This document shows, piece by piece, positions 54,579 through 64,000 of a DNA stretch of 64,000 nucleotides. Source of the stretch: Semisulcospira habei (taxonomy: Eukaryota; Mollusca; Gastropoda; Semisulcospiridae). The notes under the pieces are model-generated. The model had not been told where the DNA came from. It saw nothing but the letters and a program-made list of their open reading frames with translations, and ran no database searches. The number at the start of each line of letters is the position of its first letter. The first letter of the stretch is position 1. Location of the stretch: positions 182,139,250 to 182,203,249 of the forward strand of contig BTPG01000001.1 of the NCBI GenBank assembly GCA_036245525.1, given 5' to 3'. A program made the translations under genes and the position numbers.

Positions 54579-55013
54579 ATGGCGACGATAGCTATTATGA
54601 TAGGAGGTGCTATGGTTAATGCTCTGGCATTTAGTGGCTCTAATTATCTCTTTTCAAAAATGGGTAGAGAAGAATCTGCAGAAGAATTAAAACGTCATAA
54701 TGAAGCATCTGAAAAACTTGCTCAAGCCCAGCAAGATTATGAAAAGAATAGAATTGAGAAACTTGATTTCATCAATGAAAAACTCAGGCTTGAAGGTCAC
54801 GCACAGCATACGTTTTCAAATACAGACGAAGCAATCAGGGAATATTTTCTTGTCACAGGTGAAGACATGTCTATCCCAAAACCAAAACTAAGTGACTATT
54901 ACAAACCAAGCACACAACAAAGAAACGGGGAGATAATCTTTGTTCTAGTGGGAATGACATTTGTTTATTTTACAGGAGTTTTCATTGCTAGAAAAAATGG
55001 CAGCCGAAAATAA
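54579..55013 (+). CDS. Polinton small membrane protein (144 aa)
   Basis: Same protein as 4090-4524: hydrophobic N-terminus, charged helical middle, C-terminal transmembrane segment. The stop overlaps the integrase start by 16 bases. Confidence 0.8.
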   Translation: MATIAIMIGGAMVNALAFSGSNYLFSKMGREESAEELKRHNEASEKLAQAQQDYEKNRIEKLDFINEKLRLEGHAQHTFSNTDEAIREYFLVTGEDMSIPKPKLSDYYKPSTQQRNGEIIFVLVGMTFVYFTGVFIARKNGSRK

Positions 55014-55956
55014 ACTATCAAAAATATATTACTCTCCATCAGGCTATTGGAAAGGAGCAACAGCTATTCAGAAATTACATGCCGCTGTGGGCGGAGATAT
55101 AACACTCAATCAAGTCAAGCAATGGTTACAGAGACAGGCAATTTGGCAGATATATTTACCTGCTCCAAGAAAAATAACAAGGCCTCATTTTGAAAACACT
55201 ACCCCAAATGACACACACCAAATGGACCTCCTGTTCTTACCACATGACACAATAAGAAAGAAACGATACAAGTATGCACTGACTGTTGTAGACATTGCTT
55301 CAAGGTATAAAGACGCTGAACCCATATCTGACAAAACAGCCAGTACAGTTGCTACAGCATTAACAAAAATATATGGTCGAGGCCCTTTAAGATACCCCAG
55401 ACTAGTGCAGGTTGATGATGGATCAGAATTCAAAGGTGCAGTTAATCAGTTATTTGCTAAGCATGGCGTACTGGTCAGACGCGGTATTCCAGGTGTGCAC
55501 AGATCACAGGCAATTGTAGAAAATTTCAATAAACAGTTGTCAGAGAGACTTTTCAGTTACCAGTATTCTAAGGAACTCATGCATGACACCCGTAACACGG
55601 AGTGGGTTAAGAGATTACCACATGTGATAAAAGCAATGAATAATGAAGGACACCCTAAGCCTGCTGATGCTATTAAATTGAAAACAATTGCAGAGCCAAA
55701 AAAAGGGCCAACCCCACCTCCAGACACAAGTTTATTTACCAAACAGGTGAGATATTTATATCAACCAGGGGAGGCTGAGAACGACATCAGGCGCAGGTCA
55801 ACAGACCCCATTTGGTCAACATCTGTTCATAATATTAAAAAAATAATCCCTGGTCCAGACGCAACAATATATTATCTGTATGAGCCTGCGCCTCAGAGGG
55901 CATTTGTCAGAGAAGAATTACAGATTATTCCCCCAGACACCGTTACGCATTTTTAA
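54998..55956 (+). CDS. INT: Polinton retroviral-type (rve) integrase
   Basis: Intact, about 318 residues, with DDE residues in QMDLLF, VDDGSEF and AIVENFNK. It is the enzyme expected to have made the GGGCCC duplication. The ATG at 54998 (MAAENK) is chosen over the in-frame ATG at 54961 because it abuts the end of the 144-aa gene and is shared with the other copy. Compared with 3135-4106 it lacks a few residues in the Pro-rich linker after KTIAEPK. Converges on PolB with a 14-base overlap. Confidence 0.95.
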
Positions 55957-58900
55957 TCATTTCATCAACTAACTCATTGATTAGTTCATCAACCAGTTCA
56001 TCAGCTATTTCTTCAGATAACTTGAGTCTGTAATGACCTGGTGCATAAGCTTTTTCCTTACTGAAAAACACTCGTTTCGTGTCCCCTACTGCTAGAGACT
56101 TCTTATGTGTTTGGATCATTTCAATATTGTGTCTATTTGACCTCAGTGTTTTGTTTGGATAATCAGGCATCAGTTCTCCATCTAATACTTGCTTATAATG
56201 TTCATGTCGAATGTCTTTATTTTTTATTGCTGTTTTCTTGATACCTTTGGCTTTTGACTGACTACCCTTCTGGTGCAGTATAGAATACATTTTTGATCTC
56301 AGTCCAACATACTCAACTATAGGCACACCATTTAGTTCATCCTTAAACTTACCAGGCACTTTTTTGTTTTGTGTGTTGAACAGTGGATGGTCTTTAGGGT
56401 AATCAGACGTGTCATACATGTGTAGTTCTGTTTTCATGTCTTCATAAAAGTCTTCAGTACATACGTCTATGATCATAGAGTCAGTGTCAGTGTATAGCAG
56501 ACGACACTCAGGATACTTCGGTTTAAAGTAATCATAATAAAATTCAAGCATTAATAATTTTGACAACTCAAGAATTGCCATACCAATAAATACTGGCTTG
56601 TCCAGTTTAACAATCTTTTTTTTGAGTGACACTGCATACAATGATGAATGAAATTCTTTGTACCCTGTGTACTGAGGCTTGCCTGTAAGTTTAATTGCAC
56701 CTGATTCAGTTGTGACTAGTCTCACATCTTTTCTGTGATGAGGATTTTCCATTGTCTTGCCAAAACAGGCATTGTTCATAAGCTTAAAGAAGTCTTTATC
56801 AAATGCAGTGTTGCCGTCTCTGGCACGCAATGTGGTGTTCTTCATTATGTAATCTTTCATGAAAGCACTCTGATCAAATTGAATACCTCTGTGAACTTTC
56901 TTTAGTACTAACCCATGTCTGATGTAAAACTGTAACAAGCGATAGTGACACACGTAATTGAATTTATCATTTAAATTTGGCACTAGTTTGGTGTCTTCTT
57001 TTTTCCCTGTCATACTCATTTTCTCAACTGCTAATGGATAATCATTGTGGTAATCATGTAGATGGTGTGGGTACTCCAGGTCTACTTCAAAGATCCAACC
57101 CTTTTCATCATTTTGACCTCGAGCCATAATATATTTTGTTAATTTTTTTTATGCCATACTGTGACAAATCATACAAACAAAAGTTTTTTAATGGTAACAA
57201 TTCACACATCGCGAATCCGTACAAATTGTTAGCGTCCACGTACGTAATAAATGACCTTGGCTTTGAGGGGTCAAAGTCATCAAGATATTTATTATTTGCC
57301 TTGGCATAATTGTTTGCTGCTAGACTAATGCCTCCCCTCAAGCCACGTTCCACCATTTCACCCATTGTACGATCAGACAACAGGTCTATAAATATCTTAC
57401 TGGATTTCAAAAATGCATCCCATGTCATGCCAGGACTAGTGATGTAGCAAGCTGGGTCAAGACTGTAATGTAACAAACCCTTCTCACGGTAACTTTCAAA
57501 TACATCTGCTAGCAAGCAAACGTCAGCTTTCAAGTACTGGTCATGGTAGTCACCAATTGTCTGACATCCTAGTTTACCCCATGCATCAAGTGCGTGTTGG
57601 TATTCAGAGTCAGAAATACCTTTACCAATTAGTGTAGAATAAAATTTCTCTTTTGGTGGCAGTCTTGTTTCTTCAAAAACTACCCAGTCACTGATGTACT
57701 CATATGGATAGACTCCTTTCTTAATCAAGTCCGGCTCAAAATATTTACTTGTTATTGGATACTCAGTCAGTCCTTCTGCTAGACTAGCCAACCCTAAAGA
57801 CAGATGTTGCATGGAGTCATAAAATGCTAATTTGTCTAACCTAAAAGTCAAGTATTTTTCAGTTGTCTGGGCAATGCAACTAATTTTTCTGTAAGACTCA
57901 TCAACAGCCTGCATGATGATGTGTGAATCATATCCCTTCAGATTGTGGAAAAAGATTGGTAACTTATATGTCTTAGGATCTGTTTTTAATAACAAGTTAC
58001 AATTGTTATGTGCAGCGCCTCTGTAACATCCAGTTATGTGATCATGGTCACGAACTTTATCACCCCCCAGAGGCTGTTCGCAAATCCAACACATCTCAGC
58101 TGTATCAAATTTCAGTTTGTCTTCTTCTGTCATCACCAAAGGCATCTGACATGTTGTGAGATACTGTACTACCTGACTATACAGATGTCTCATTTCTGTT
58201 AAAAACAGACATGCTGCATTTTCACCTCTGTAGATAACAGGCTCTGAATGAAGACCGTCTGACCTAACAAAAATGTATCCAAAAGAACACACCACTTGGT
58301 CACTCAATTTTATAGTCTTTGGTAATGACTCTGGAATTGGACCTTCATATGGAACGACGAGTGATTCAAAATCTGCGTATACTACAAATGGCAGCTTTTG
58401 TTGATTCCCATAGTTTTTAAAATACACTTGACTACCAGACTCTGGATACTTAAGTACAGTTTGTATGTCATCAGCTGACCTACAATGTAGAATGTGTTTA
58501 TGTGCCACTGCAATAGAGGAGAATCTTTGTAAACATCTCTTACACACTTCCTGTTTACCATTATGTTTTGATACATGATTATGAATTAGACGTGACATAT
58601 TTCTGATAATTGTGTAGTGAAAGTTATCACCAGAGCTTATTAGCAACATATCAACATGTTTATCTTCTGACTGTCCATATGTTGGGGCAATTGGTGATAC
58701 TCTAATTGGCTGTAACTTATTCTCTGACTCATTTTCCCACACATACACATTCACAGATATACCAGGATTTAGTTTTTCAAACAAGTCTATGTCCTCTATT
58801 TTAACAGGGAACTCAATGCCACTGAAGTTGAGTTCGTTTATAAATTTGGTATAGTTAGATACACGTTCAGGTTTTGTTTTTACAAAATGAAGTTTAGAAA

Positions 58901-59369
58901 GCACACACCACATGAAACATAAATTATCATTGTTCTGAATATTGACGACAGCCTTTTTTTTTGCAACCTCAGTTGGAAGTGGTATCCATGATTTGCCTAA
59001 AATAGGATGATATCTTGACTGCTTTAGTTGTAGTTCATGTACAAGGCCTTCATGCCAGCCAGACCCTTGCATTTCTGCTCTGTCAATTGCTTCATGGAAG
59101 TTTGGTAACAATCTTTCTCTAAACACTTTCTCTAGTTCTCTTCTCGAATTAACTGTGTGCTGCCTTGTCGAGATATACATTACAATAACTTTACCAACAT
59201 CTCTGACAAATTCTATTTTTGCAACAATCTGAATCTTTACACTATCAGAAAGAAGGTTATTTTGTATGACTAAAAAAGATCTTTCTATTGATTCATAGAC
59301 ATTGTAAATATTATATATAGGTAAGTCAGTTGTGTGAAACACGTTTCTTAATCTTTGACGGTTGTCCAT
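55943..59369 (-). pseudogene. PolB: Polinton protein-primed DNA polymerase B, single-base frame break
   Basis: Two frames, 57108-59369 (753 residues, N-terminal) and 55943-57127 (394 residues, C-terminal), together cover a full Polinton PolB. The first has the zinc-finger-like CxxC...HC, exo motifs YADFES, NLKGYD and YLKADVCLLAD, an HNH-like CxxC/DHDH cluster and palm motif A DANNLYG. The second has motif B KLMNNACFGKT and YTDTDS. The break falls at an 8-base T run (57143-57150, plus strand) between motif A and B. The copy at 1-3179 reads through the same region, so this is a one-base homopolymer change, natural or a sequencing error. Confidence 0.93.
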
Positions 59370-59461
59370 CTTTTTTATTTGTCCGACAAAAAAATAAATA
59401 GAAAATTATATAATGAAAATGGCACTTTATTGACTAAAATCTATATAATAGACAAAATTAA

Positions 59462-59857
59462 TCACCAACTAATAAGCCACTTCATTGATATGTCTTCTGT
59501 GGTATCATTTTCAAGCTTTTGCATGTGTAATATCGTTTTACTGACAGTAATAAATTTAACATTTTTATTTTCTTTTTTTATTTGATAGTATATGTTTAAA
59601 CACATATTCTTAAACCAGTCAGATTTAGCATCATAAACTAAAAAATTTGCTGTCCTATTATTATAAAGTGGAAAAGTATTAGAATATCCAAGATAAAAAC
59701 TATATGTCATGTACATCTTCATCGGTGATGGGAGTTCTGAAAAAGGGCGTCTAACTTGTGTTTTTAAGTCACTAATAAGCATAAAATCCCTGAAACTCGA
59801 TGTAATATCCATGAATTTACCAATAGGCCAATTTTGATCCTCTTGTCCGTCCATCAT
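59462..59857 (-). CDS. Uncharacterised Polinton gene (131 aa)
   Basis: Open frame between PolB and the ATPase on the same strand, starting MMDG. I do not recognise a domain. No His-Asp/Glu-Cys arrangement suggests a protease. Compact spacing (27 bases to the ATPase stop) and position argue for a real gene, but no second copy is in the window to test conservation. Confidence 0.55.
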   Translation of the reverse strand: MMDGQEDQNWPIGKFMDITSSFRDFMLISDLKTQVRRPFSELPSPMKMYMTYSFYLGYSNTFPLYNNRTANFLVYDAKSDWFKNMCLNIYYQIKKENKNVKFITVSKTILHMQKLENDTTEDISMKWLISW

Positions 59858-59884
59858 TTTTTATAGACAAACCAAAAAGATAAA

Positions 59885-60490
59885 TTAATTTACTAACCCA
59901 TACCCAGTGGGTTGATCTGTCTTCAAAATGAGCTTTAGATGCTTAGTTGATTTCAGTTTATTTTTTACATCATCCCGTTCTTGCTTATTTGAAATGACAT
60001 CGTTCTCTCTGAGACAGTCTTCAAAGCTGTCACGGTCCTTACAGTAAAACAAACAGATAAACTTTAACTGTTCTCGAAAATCTTTCAGTACAGCATTATA
60101 TTTCTGAGTGAGAATCCATACACTTATGTTTGCATGTCTGCCACTGAAGGCAAGTTCTGCTAATATGTTTCTCTTTTTGACAATGTCTTTCTCTGCAGAA
60201 CAGTCATCGACTATGAACAATGTTGGCTGTCCTTCAAATTGCTTGTAAAAATATAGCAGGTAATCATTCAGTTTTTTCTCAGGGTCGACTAAGTATATGT
60301 TGCTGTCAGTCCAAATGAATGAACGGTTGTGATAAGCTTTGTTGTGTTTGATTGTTGGACAAAATATTACAATGTTTTCGAAATGATGAAGGTATCTTGT
60401 TTGTAAGAGGTTAAGAACAAATTCAGTCTTCCCACACGAAGTGGCGCCACAAAATAGGCCGCAATGTGAATCGTGCGTCATTAAGTCCAT
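59885..60490 (-). CDS. ATP: Polinton FtsK/HerA (A32-like) genome-packaging ATPase
   Basis: About 201 residues. Walker A GATSCGKT near the N-terminus, Walker B LFIVDD, and the following SGRHANISVWILTQ (sensor-like, with Gln) match A32-type packaging ATPases that pump DNA into capsids. The start at 60490 (MDLMTHDSHCGLFCG) is preferred over the longer frame to 60589 because it places Walker A at the usual distance. Confidence 0.92.
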   Translation of the reverse strand: MDLMTHDSHCGLFCGATSCGKTEFVLNLLQTRYLHHFENIVIFCPTIKHNKAYHNRSFIWTDSNIYLVDPEKKLNDYLLYFYKQFEGQPTLFIVDDCSAEKDIVKKRNILAELAFSGRHANISVWILTQKYNAVLKDFREQLKFICLFYCKDRDSFEDCLRENDVISNKQERDDVKNKLKSTKHLKLILKTDQPTGYGLVN

Positions 60491-61041
60491 TTTAATACAA
60501 AATATAATTTTAATACAAGTAACCGTCTGCAATATGATTAAAACAAAACTTATCTTTTGGTTTACAAGATGTTTCTTAACAAAACACATAAATCCTTCCT
60601 AGCAAAACACATCTTGCATTCAACACATCATTTTCAAAATAACTACACAGACGACTGTAAAAATCTTTCAGGCAAAATAGCCTAACATAGTTCGTTCGTC
60701 CACAGCACCGAGGCCGTGATCATGACTGGCCCTGAGCGGGTTATGCCTTGGGTGGGACAGAGAAATCTATTGCCTCATGCACAGCAGATGCGAGATTGAC
60801 GTGCGAGAGGCGTTGACCGAGTTACGGGGAGTAGGCTAGCATGAGGCATAGATTTTCATGCGAAGCCCTGCGACTCAGTGCAGCAGCTCATGAGAATTTA
60901 TGCCTCATGCGCAGGCCGTGGTTAGTTCGGGTGTAATTATGGACGGCCCTCAGTGACTGACGGGCGGGTTACGCACAGACGCGACTGAGATTGACGTGCG
61001 GGAGGCGTTGACTGAGTTATGGGTAAGTAGGCTAGCATGAA
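60491..61041. other. Right subterminal spacer with SINE fragment and direct repeat
   Basis: 60695-60790 is a minus-strand fragment of the SINE family at 62432-62664 (shared CGTCCACAGCACCGAGG). GAGATTGACGTGCG-GAGGCGTTGAC...GTAGGCTAGCATGA occurs at 60791-60843 and again at 60986-61040, ending at the TIR boundary. No gene. Confidence 0.7.
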
Positions 61042-62102
61042 TGCATGTGTCACAAGTCCTGTTAGGGCTGGCCTGCGCAGAAGTCAACACTAAATACCCT
61101 TTAGTCTACTCACAAGAAGGGCCTTATCTTAAAGCTTTCTCTGTTTTCCAACAGGTTGCAAACTCATTTTGGCTCTGTGTCTGTGAAGACTTCATGGTGT
61201 TTATACATAGAGTGGGTTTTTTCCCCTGCCCACATTGTGGGTGTGTGAAGCCGCTGGCTATTTGAATATATGAAAGAAAACCATAGGGTCTGGTACATAT
61301 TTAAAAAACTTTTTGAATATCGTGTAGGGTCTGATACATATTTAAAAAAATTATAAATTCATTTATGAATATTGTGTTTGGTCTCGTACATATTGACTCA
61401 AGTCGGGTACATAACGAAACAAGTTCGGTGCATATTTTTCAGAACAGGTCCAATCATAACGCGCCTGAACGAAGGTGGCTGTTTTTCAGAACCAGCTTGA
61501 GGTTATGCATGTATTTCCTTGAGCGCCCTGTTGATTGAGTGGCCATGTTAGTGTGTATTGTATGGTGAAGTGCGAAAGTAGGTCAGTTTGTTTAGAAGTG
61601 AATCGGCGCATTGTCTATTGTGAAATTGTATGGATGAGTGCGGAGGGTGGTGACGTTTAAGGGGAAGGGGGGTGGGTGTATTACGCAGTTTGTTTAGCAG
61701 TGACTGAATCAGCGCACTGTTAATTGTGTGGCCGTGTCAAGCCGAGAGAGAGAGAGAGAGAGAGAGACTGAATCTGCGCATTGTTGTGTCGCCGTGTCAA
61801 TTGACTATTGTTTATTGTATGGTGAAGTGTGGTGGGGGGGGGGGGGGGGGTGTATTACGCAGTTTGTTAAGAGGGCATTATGCTGTGAATCAGATACATT
61901 CTTTGCACTGAGAATTGGGATAACGGGAGATTGGAAATTCTGAAAAGTAGTCTATGTCATTTACCCTGATTTAAAACTTTCGATACGGCATTACTGATAT
62001 AGGTGTCATTAACGTAATTACGTATGTAATTTACCCTGATTTAGAGTATCGATACGGTATTACTGACATAGGTGTCGCAGGCCTCTCTCTTTTATCCTCT
62101 CT
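61042..62102 (-). repeat. Polinton right terminal inverted repeat
   Basis: 1,061 bp, reverse complement of 45781-46845 with about 1 % substitutions by eye plus G-run, GA-run and terminal one-base length differences. Confidence 0.97.
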
Positions 62103-62108
62103 GGGCCC
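62103..62108. repeat. Polinton target-site duplication, right (GGGCCC)
   Basis: Copy of 45775-45780; palindromic six-base target. Confidence 0.95.
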
Positions 62109-62230
62109 AGGACTCGGAACCATACAGCAGGGTGGTGAGGACCACAGCTCTGTACACGCTGATCTTGGTGCCTGTTTTCAGCTGTTGATTGTGCCACACC
62201 CGCTTGAAAAGTCGCCCGAATTGGTAAATT
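62109..62230 (-). mobile_element. LINE part upstream of the Polinton insertion
   Basis: The minus-strand frame includes LKTGTKISVYRAVVLTTLLY then GSESW at the junction. It continues into the LINE part at 45190-45774. On its other side (62240-62345) a short interspersed repeat replaces LINE sequence. Confidence 0.9.
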
Positions 62231-62239
62231 ATAATTAAG

Positions 62240-62345
62240 TAATTAATGCTCTGTTTTATTATTAAAACAAGATGGGACAAAACATAACCCACAAAGTCCC
62301 TTCTATATGAGTGCTGTCCTCGCTTTTGTCTTTGATCTGATTCTG
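62240..62345 (-). repeat. Short interspersed repeat (relative at 8025-8135)
   Basis: Reverse complement of 8025-8135 with few changes; non-coding. Confidence 0.6.
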
Positions 62346-62408
62346 ATGTTGAATTATCTATTGAAAAAGTCTCACAGATCTGCCAATGCGTCAAGTGAGT
62401 TCTATAAT

Positions 62409-62840
62409 GCCTCAGTGCGCGAGCATGACTTGGCCCCGGTAGCTGGACTCACAATCCAGGGAAAAAAACGGATTTGTTCAATAGCATGTCCGTTGAAAGG
62501 TCCTGGTAAATCAAAGTGGCACAGTTGGAATGCGCCTGAGTTGATCAGTGTTCAGGTCATACTCCACAGGCAATAGATTTCCCTGTCCCCCATAACCCGC
62601 CCGTCAGGGCCGTCCATGATCACCTCGGTGCTGTGGACGTTAAACCCGAACTAACCAACCAACCATGACTTGTGACCCAGTTTCTCGGCTGGCCTGGAAC
62701 AAACTAAGTGGCCAAACTGAAACAGCCGCGTGACGCGTATGTCAAGACATACGCGCCACGCGGCTGTTTCAGTTTGGCCACTTAGTTTGTTCCAGGCGAG
62801 CCGAGAAACTGGGTCACAAGTCGTGCTCGCACACTGAGGC
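62409..62840. repeat. Long palindrome interrupted by a SINE
   Basis: Arms 62665-62743 and 62746-62824 are almost perfectly complementary around a 2-base centre. The outer 23 bases of the left arm are displaced to 62409-62431 by the SINE insertion and pair with 62818-62840. Confidence 0.9.
62432..62664 (+). mobile_element. SINE with 8-bp duplication and (AACC)n tail
   Basis: 233 bp flanked by CATGACTT at 62424-62431 and 62665-62672. The 3' end GCTGTGGACGTTAAACCCGA followed by ACTAACCAACCAAC is a SINE-type tail. A fragment of the same family lies at 60695-60790. I do not see clear tRNA A and B boxes. Confidence 0.82.
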
Positions 62841-62888
62841 AGCGAGTCTCTCAGCTGTCAGGCTAGCTGATGAGCGGGCTTCCTGCAA

Positions 62889-63170
62889 GGCGCAGTACAG
62901 CAGGAAAAATGACTACCTTTTGTTTTCATGACTTTCTTATTTACCGTTCTAGTGTGTGATGCAAAACTTTGTGAGATCTGTTTTTTTCTCTTTATTTCCA
63001 CCTTATCCTGCTGGCTACTGGTTTGTCACAACTATAGTGTGTTTGGTGTCAGTGTGTTGGGCAGAATGTCCGCTTTTAAACAAACAAAGCTTTGCATCAC
63101 ACACTTGAACGGTACATAAGAAATTCATGAAAAACAAAATGTAGTCATTTTCCCTGCTGTACTGCGCCTG
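62889..63170. repeat. Second inverted repeat pair (foldback remnant)
   Basis: 62889-62975 is complementary to 63084-63170 (GCGCAGTACAGCAGG, TGTGTGATGCAAA). The right arm continues into TGGAACAAACTAAGTGGCCA, also in the neighbouring palindrome, so both probably derive from one foldback element family. Confidence 0.82.
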
Positions 63171-63199
63171 GAACAAACTAAGTGGCCACTTCTAGCGCT

Positions 63200-64000
63200 G
63201 TCCCAAACAGCCGAGGTGATTGATTTGTCAAACATCATTTGTCATGACGCAAGTTTTAGTTTTTACGTATTCATTTAGTTTTACATGATATGAGTTTCAC
63301 TTCATAGGCTTGAGAAAATTGTGTCAAAACTAGAACTCCATAGTACAATTTCAGTCTTGCTATAATTTGTGTGAAAGCAGGTTGACTTTACCTAACTACA
63401 TGATATACTAAGTACACTGGTCACCTGCATCCACTTCTTAAAGCGCGTCGATGTGTGTGTGCGTGCATGCACGCGCGCTCCAAACATCTCCAAGAGGCGC
63501 CTGGAGTGCGCATGAGGATCTATTCCTCCTGGAGATGCGCGCATGTTTGTGTGAGAGAGAGGGCCACTCGTGCAAGAGAGAATGCCGTCATATTTTAGAG
63601 CTCATTCAGATGTTGGAGCCTGCACTGCAGGGAGTTAGCACTTTATAAATTTAATTATTATATTTAGAGTATTAGGTCAGTATCTCCGTAGTGACGGAGT
63701 TGCCTCTTTTACGTCACCGCCGGTCTGACTTTCTCTAGAAGTAAAGTTTTTTTTAGTGTTTTAACCCTCTTCTGCATGCAAGTGCATATGCCAGGCGGCT
63801 CTTGAAAATATCACCAAAGGGAATCAACTCCGTAATTTTGAATGGGTGACATTTTTAAAAAAATGTTTAAAAATATTTAGACAAGTCTTGAGAAAGAGCA
63901 ATTATTTTTTCTAAAGTGTTAAATCAATAAAATATAAAATAAACATTTGTGGAGCTGTAAAATGTGTAAGGAAATAAAGGGGAAAAATCTAAAGTTGACT
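63200..64000. other. No gene recognised
   Basis: AT-rich sequence to the window end with no supported ORF or repeat beyond short GT and GA tracts. Confidence 0.5.

Larger units (their letters stand above)
45781..62102 (+). mobile_element. Complete Polinton/Maverick (adintovirus-like) element
   Basis: 16,322 bp bounded by 6-bp duplications and ~1.06-kb inverted repeats, inserted in a LINE. It encodes PolB, integrase, packaging ATPase, major capsid protein and about ten other conserved Polinton proteins; together these would allow self-synthesis, integration and virion assembly. Terminal repeats differ by only about ten substitutions plus homopolymer lengths, indicating a recent insertion. PolB and capsid genes each carry a frame break, so it is near-intact rather than proven functional. 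The usual adenain-like protease is not found. Confidence 0.97.

Noticed and set aside
59462..59857. 131-aa gene as the missing adenain-like protease
   Set aside because: No suitable His, acidic and Cys arrangement and too short for the family.
61041..61265. 74-residue ORF present in both Polinton TIRs (also 46622-46852)
   Set aside because: Its duplication follows from the TIR; no recognisable domain and no initiation context, so not called as a gene.

Overview
This window looks like a piece of an animal nuclear genome, most likely a marine mollusc (gastropod-like). It is about 43 % GC by eye outside its GC-rich retroelement blocks, contains almost no ordinary genes, and is built mainly from nested mobile elements, satellites and foldback repeats. 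The organism is inferred from element composition and from two conotoxin-like cysteine-framework exons; nothing here proves a species. One 20-base N gap (8184-8203) shows it is a scaffold.

The centrepiece is a complete Polinton/Maverick (adintovirus-like) element at 45781-62102 (16,322 bp). It has ~1.06 kb terminal inverted repeats and a 6-bp target-site duplication GGGCCC (45775-45780 and 62103-62108), and it sits inside the reverse-transcriptase gene of an older LINE. It carries a protein-primed DNA polymerase B, a retroviral-type integrase, an A32-like packaging ATPase, a double-jelly-roll major capsid protein and about ten further structural or membrane proteins in compact divergent and convergent pairs. 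PolB and the capsid gene each have one reading-frame break, and no adenain-type protease is visible. At the left edge of the window lie two pieces of related Polintons in opposite orientations: 1-5770, with intact ORFs and PolB cut by the window edge, and 8204-12960, with homologous genes broken by many small indels.

From 15084 to 21623 lies a DIRS-type (tyrosine-recombinase) retrotransposon with reverse transcriptase, RNase H and recombinase remnants, inverted terminal repeats and an internal complementary region. It has been hit by a 185-bp MITE, a 5S rRNA retrocopy and a SINE-like repeat. A second, decayed DIRS element in reverse orientation (23964-30188) is inserted in a third copy of the same SINE-like repeat, which is itself inserted in a 58-bp tandem array. 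This gives three nested layers with exact junctions.

From 30 to 45 kb the window holds tandem repeats, foldback elements with perfect hairpins, a degenerate LINE, and a 41-bp satellite. The satellite abuts a small cysteine-rich terminal exon (36512-36595, minus strand). A second, similarly spaced cysteine-rich exon with canonical splice sites lies at 42087-42164. The satellite monomer contains the 3' splice-site sequence of the terminal exon. A DUF4806-like gene fragment with plausible splice sites lies at 44640-45173. The right flank (62109-64000) holds the other part of the LINE, a SINE with an 8-bp duplication and a long palindrome.
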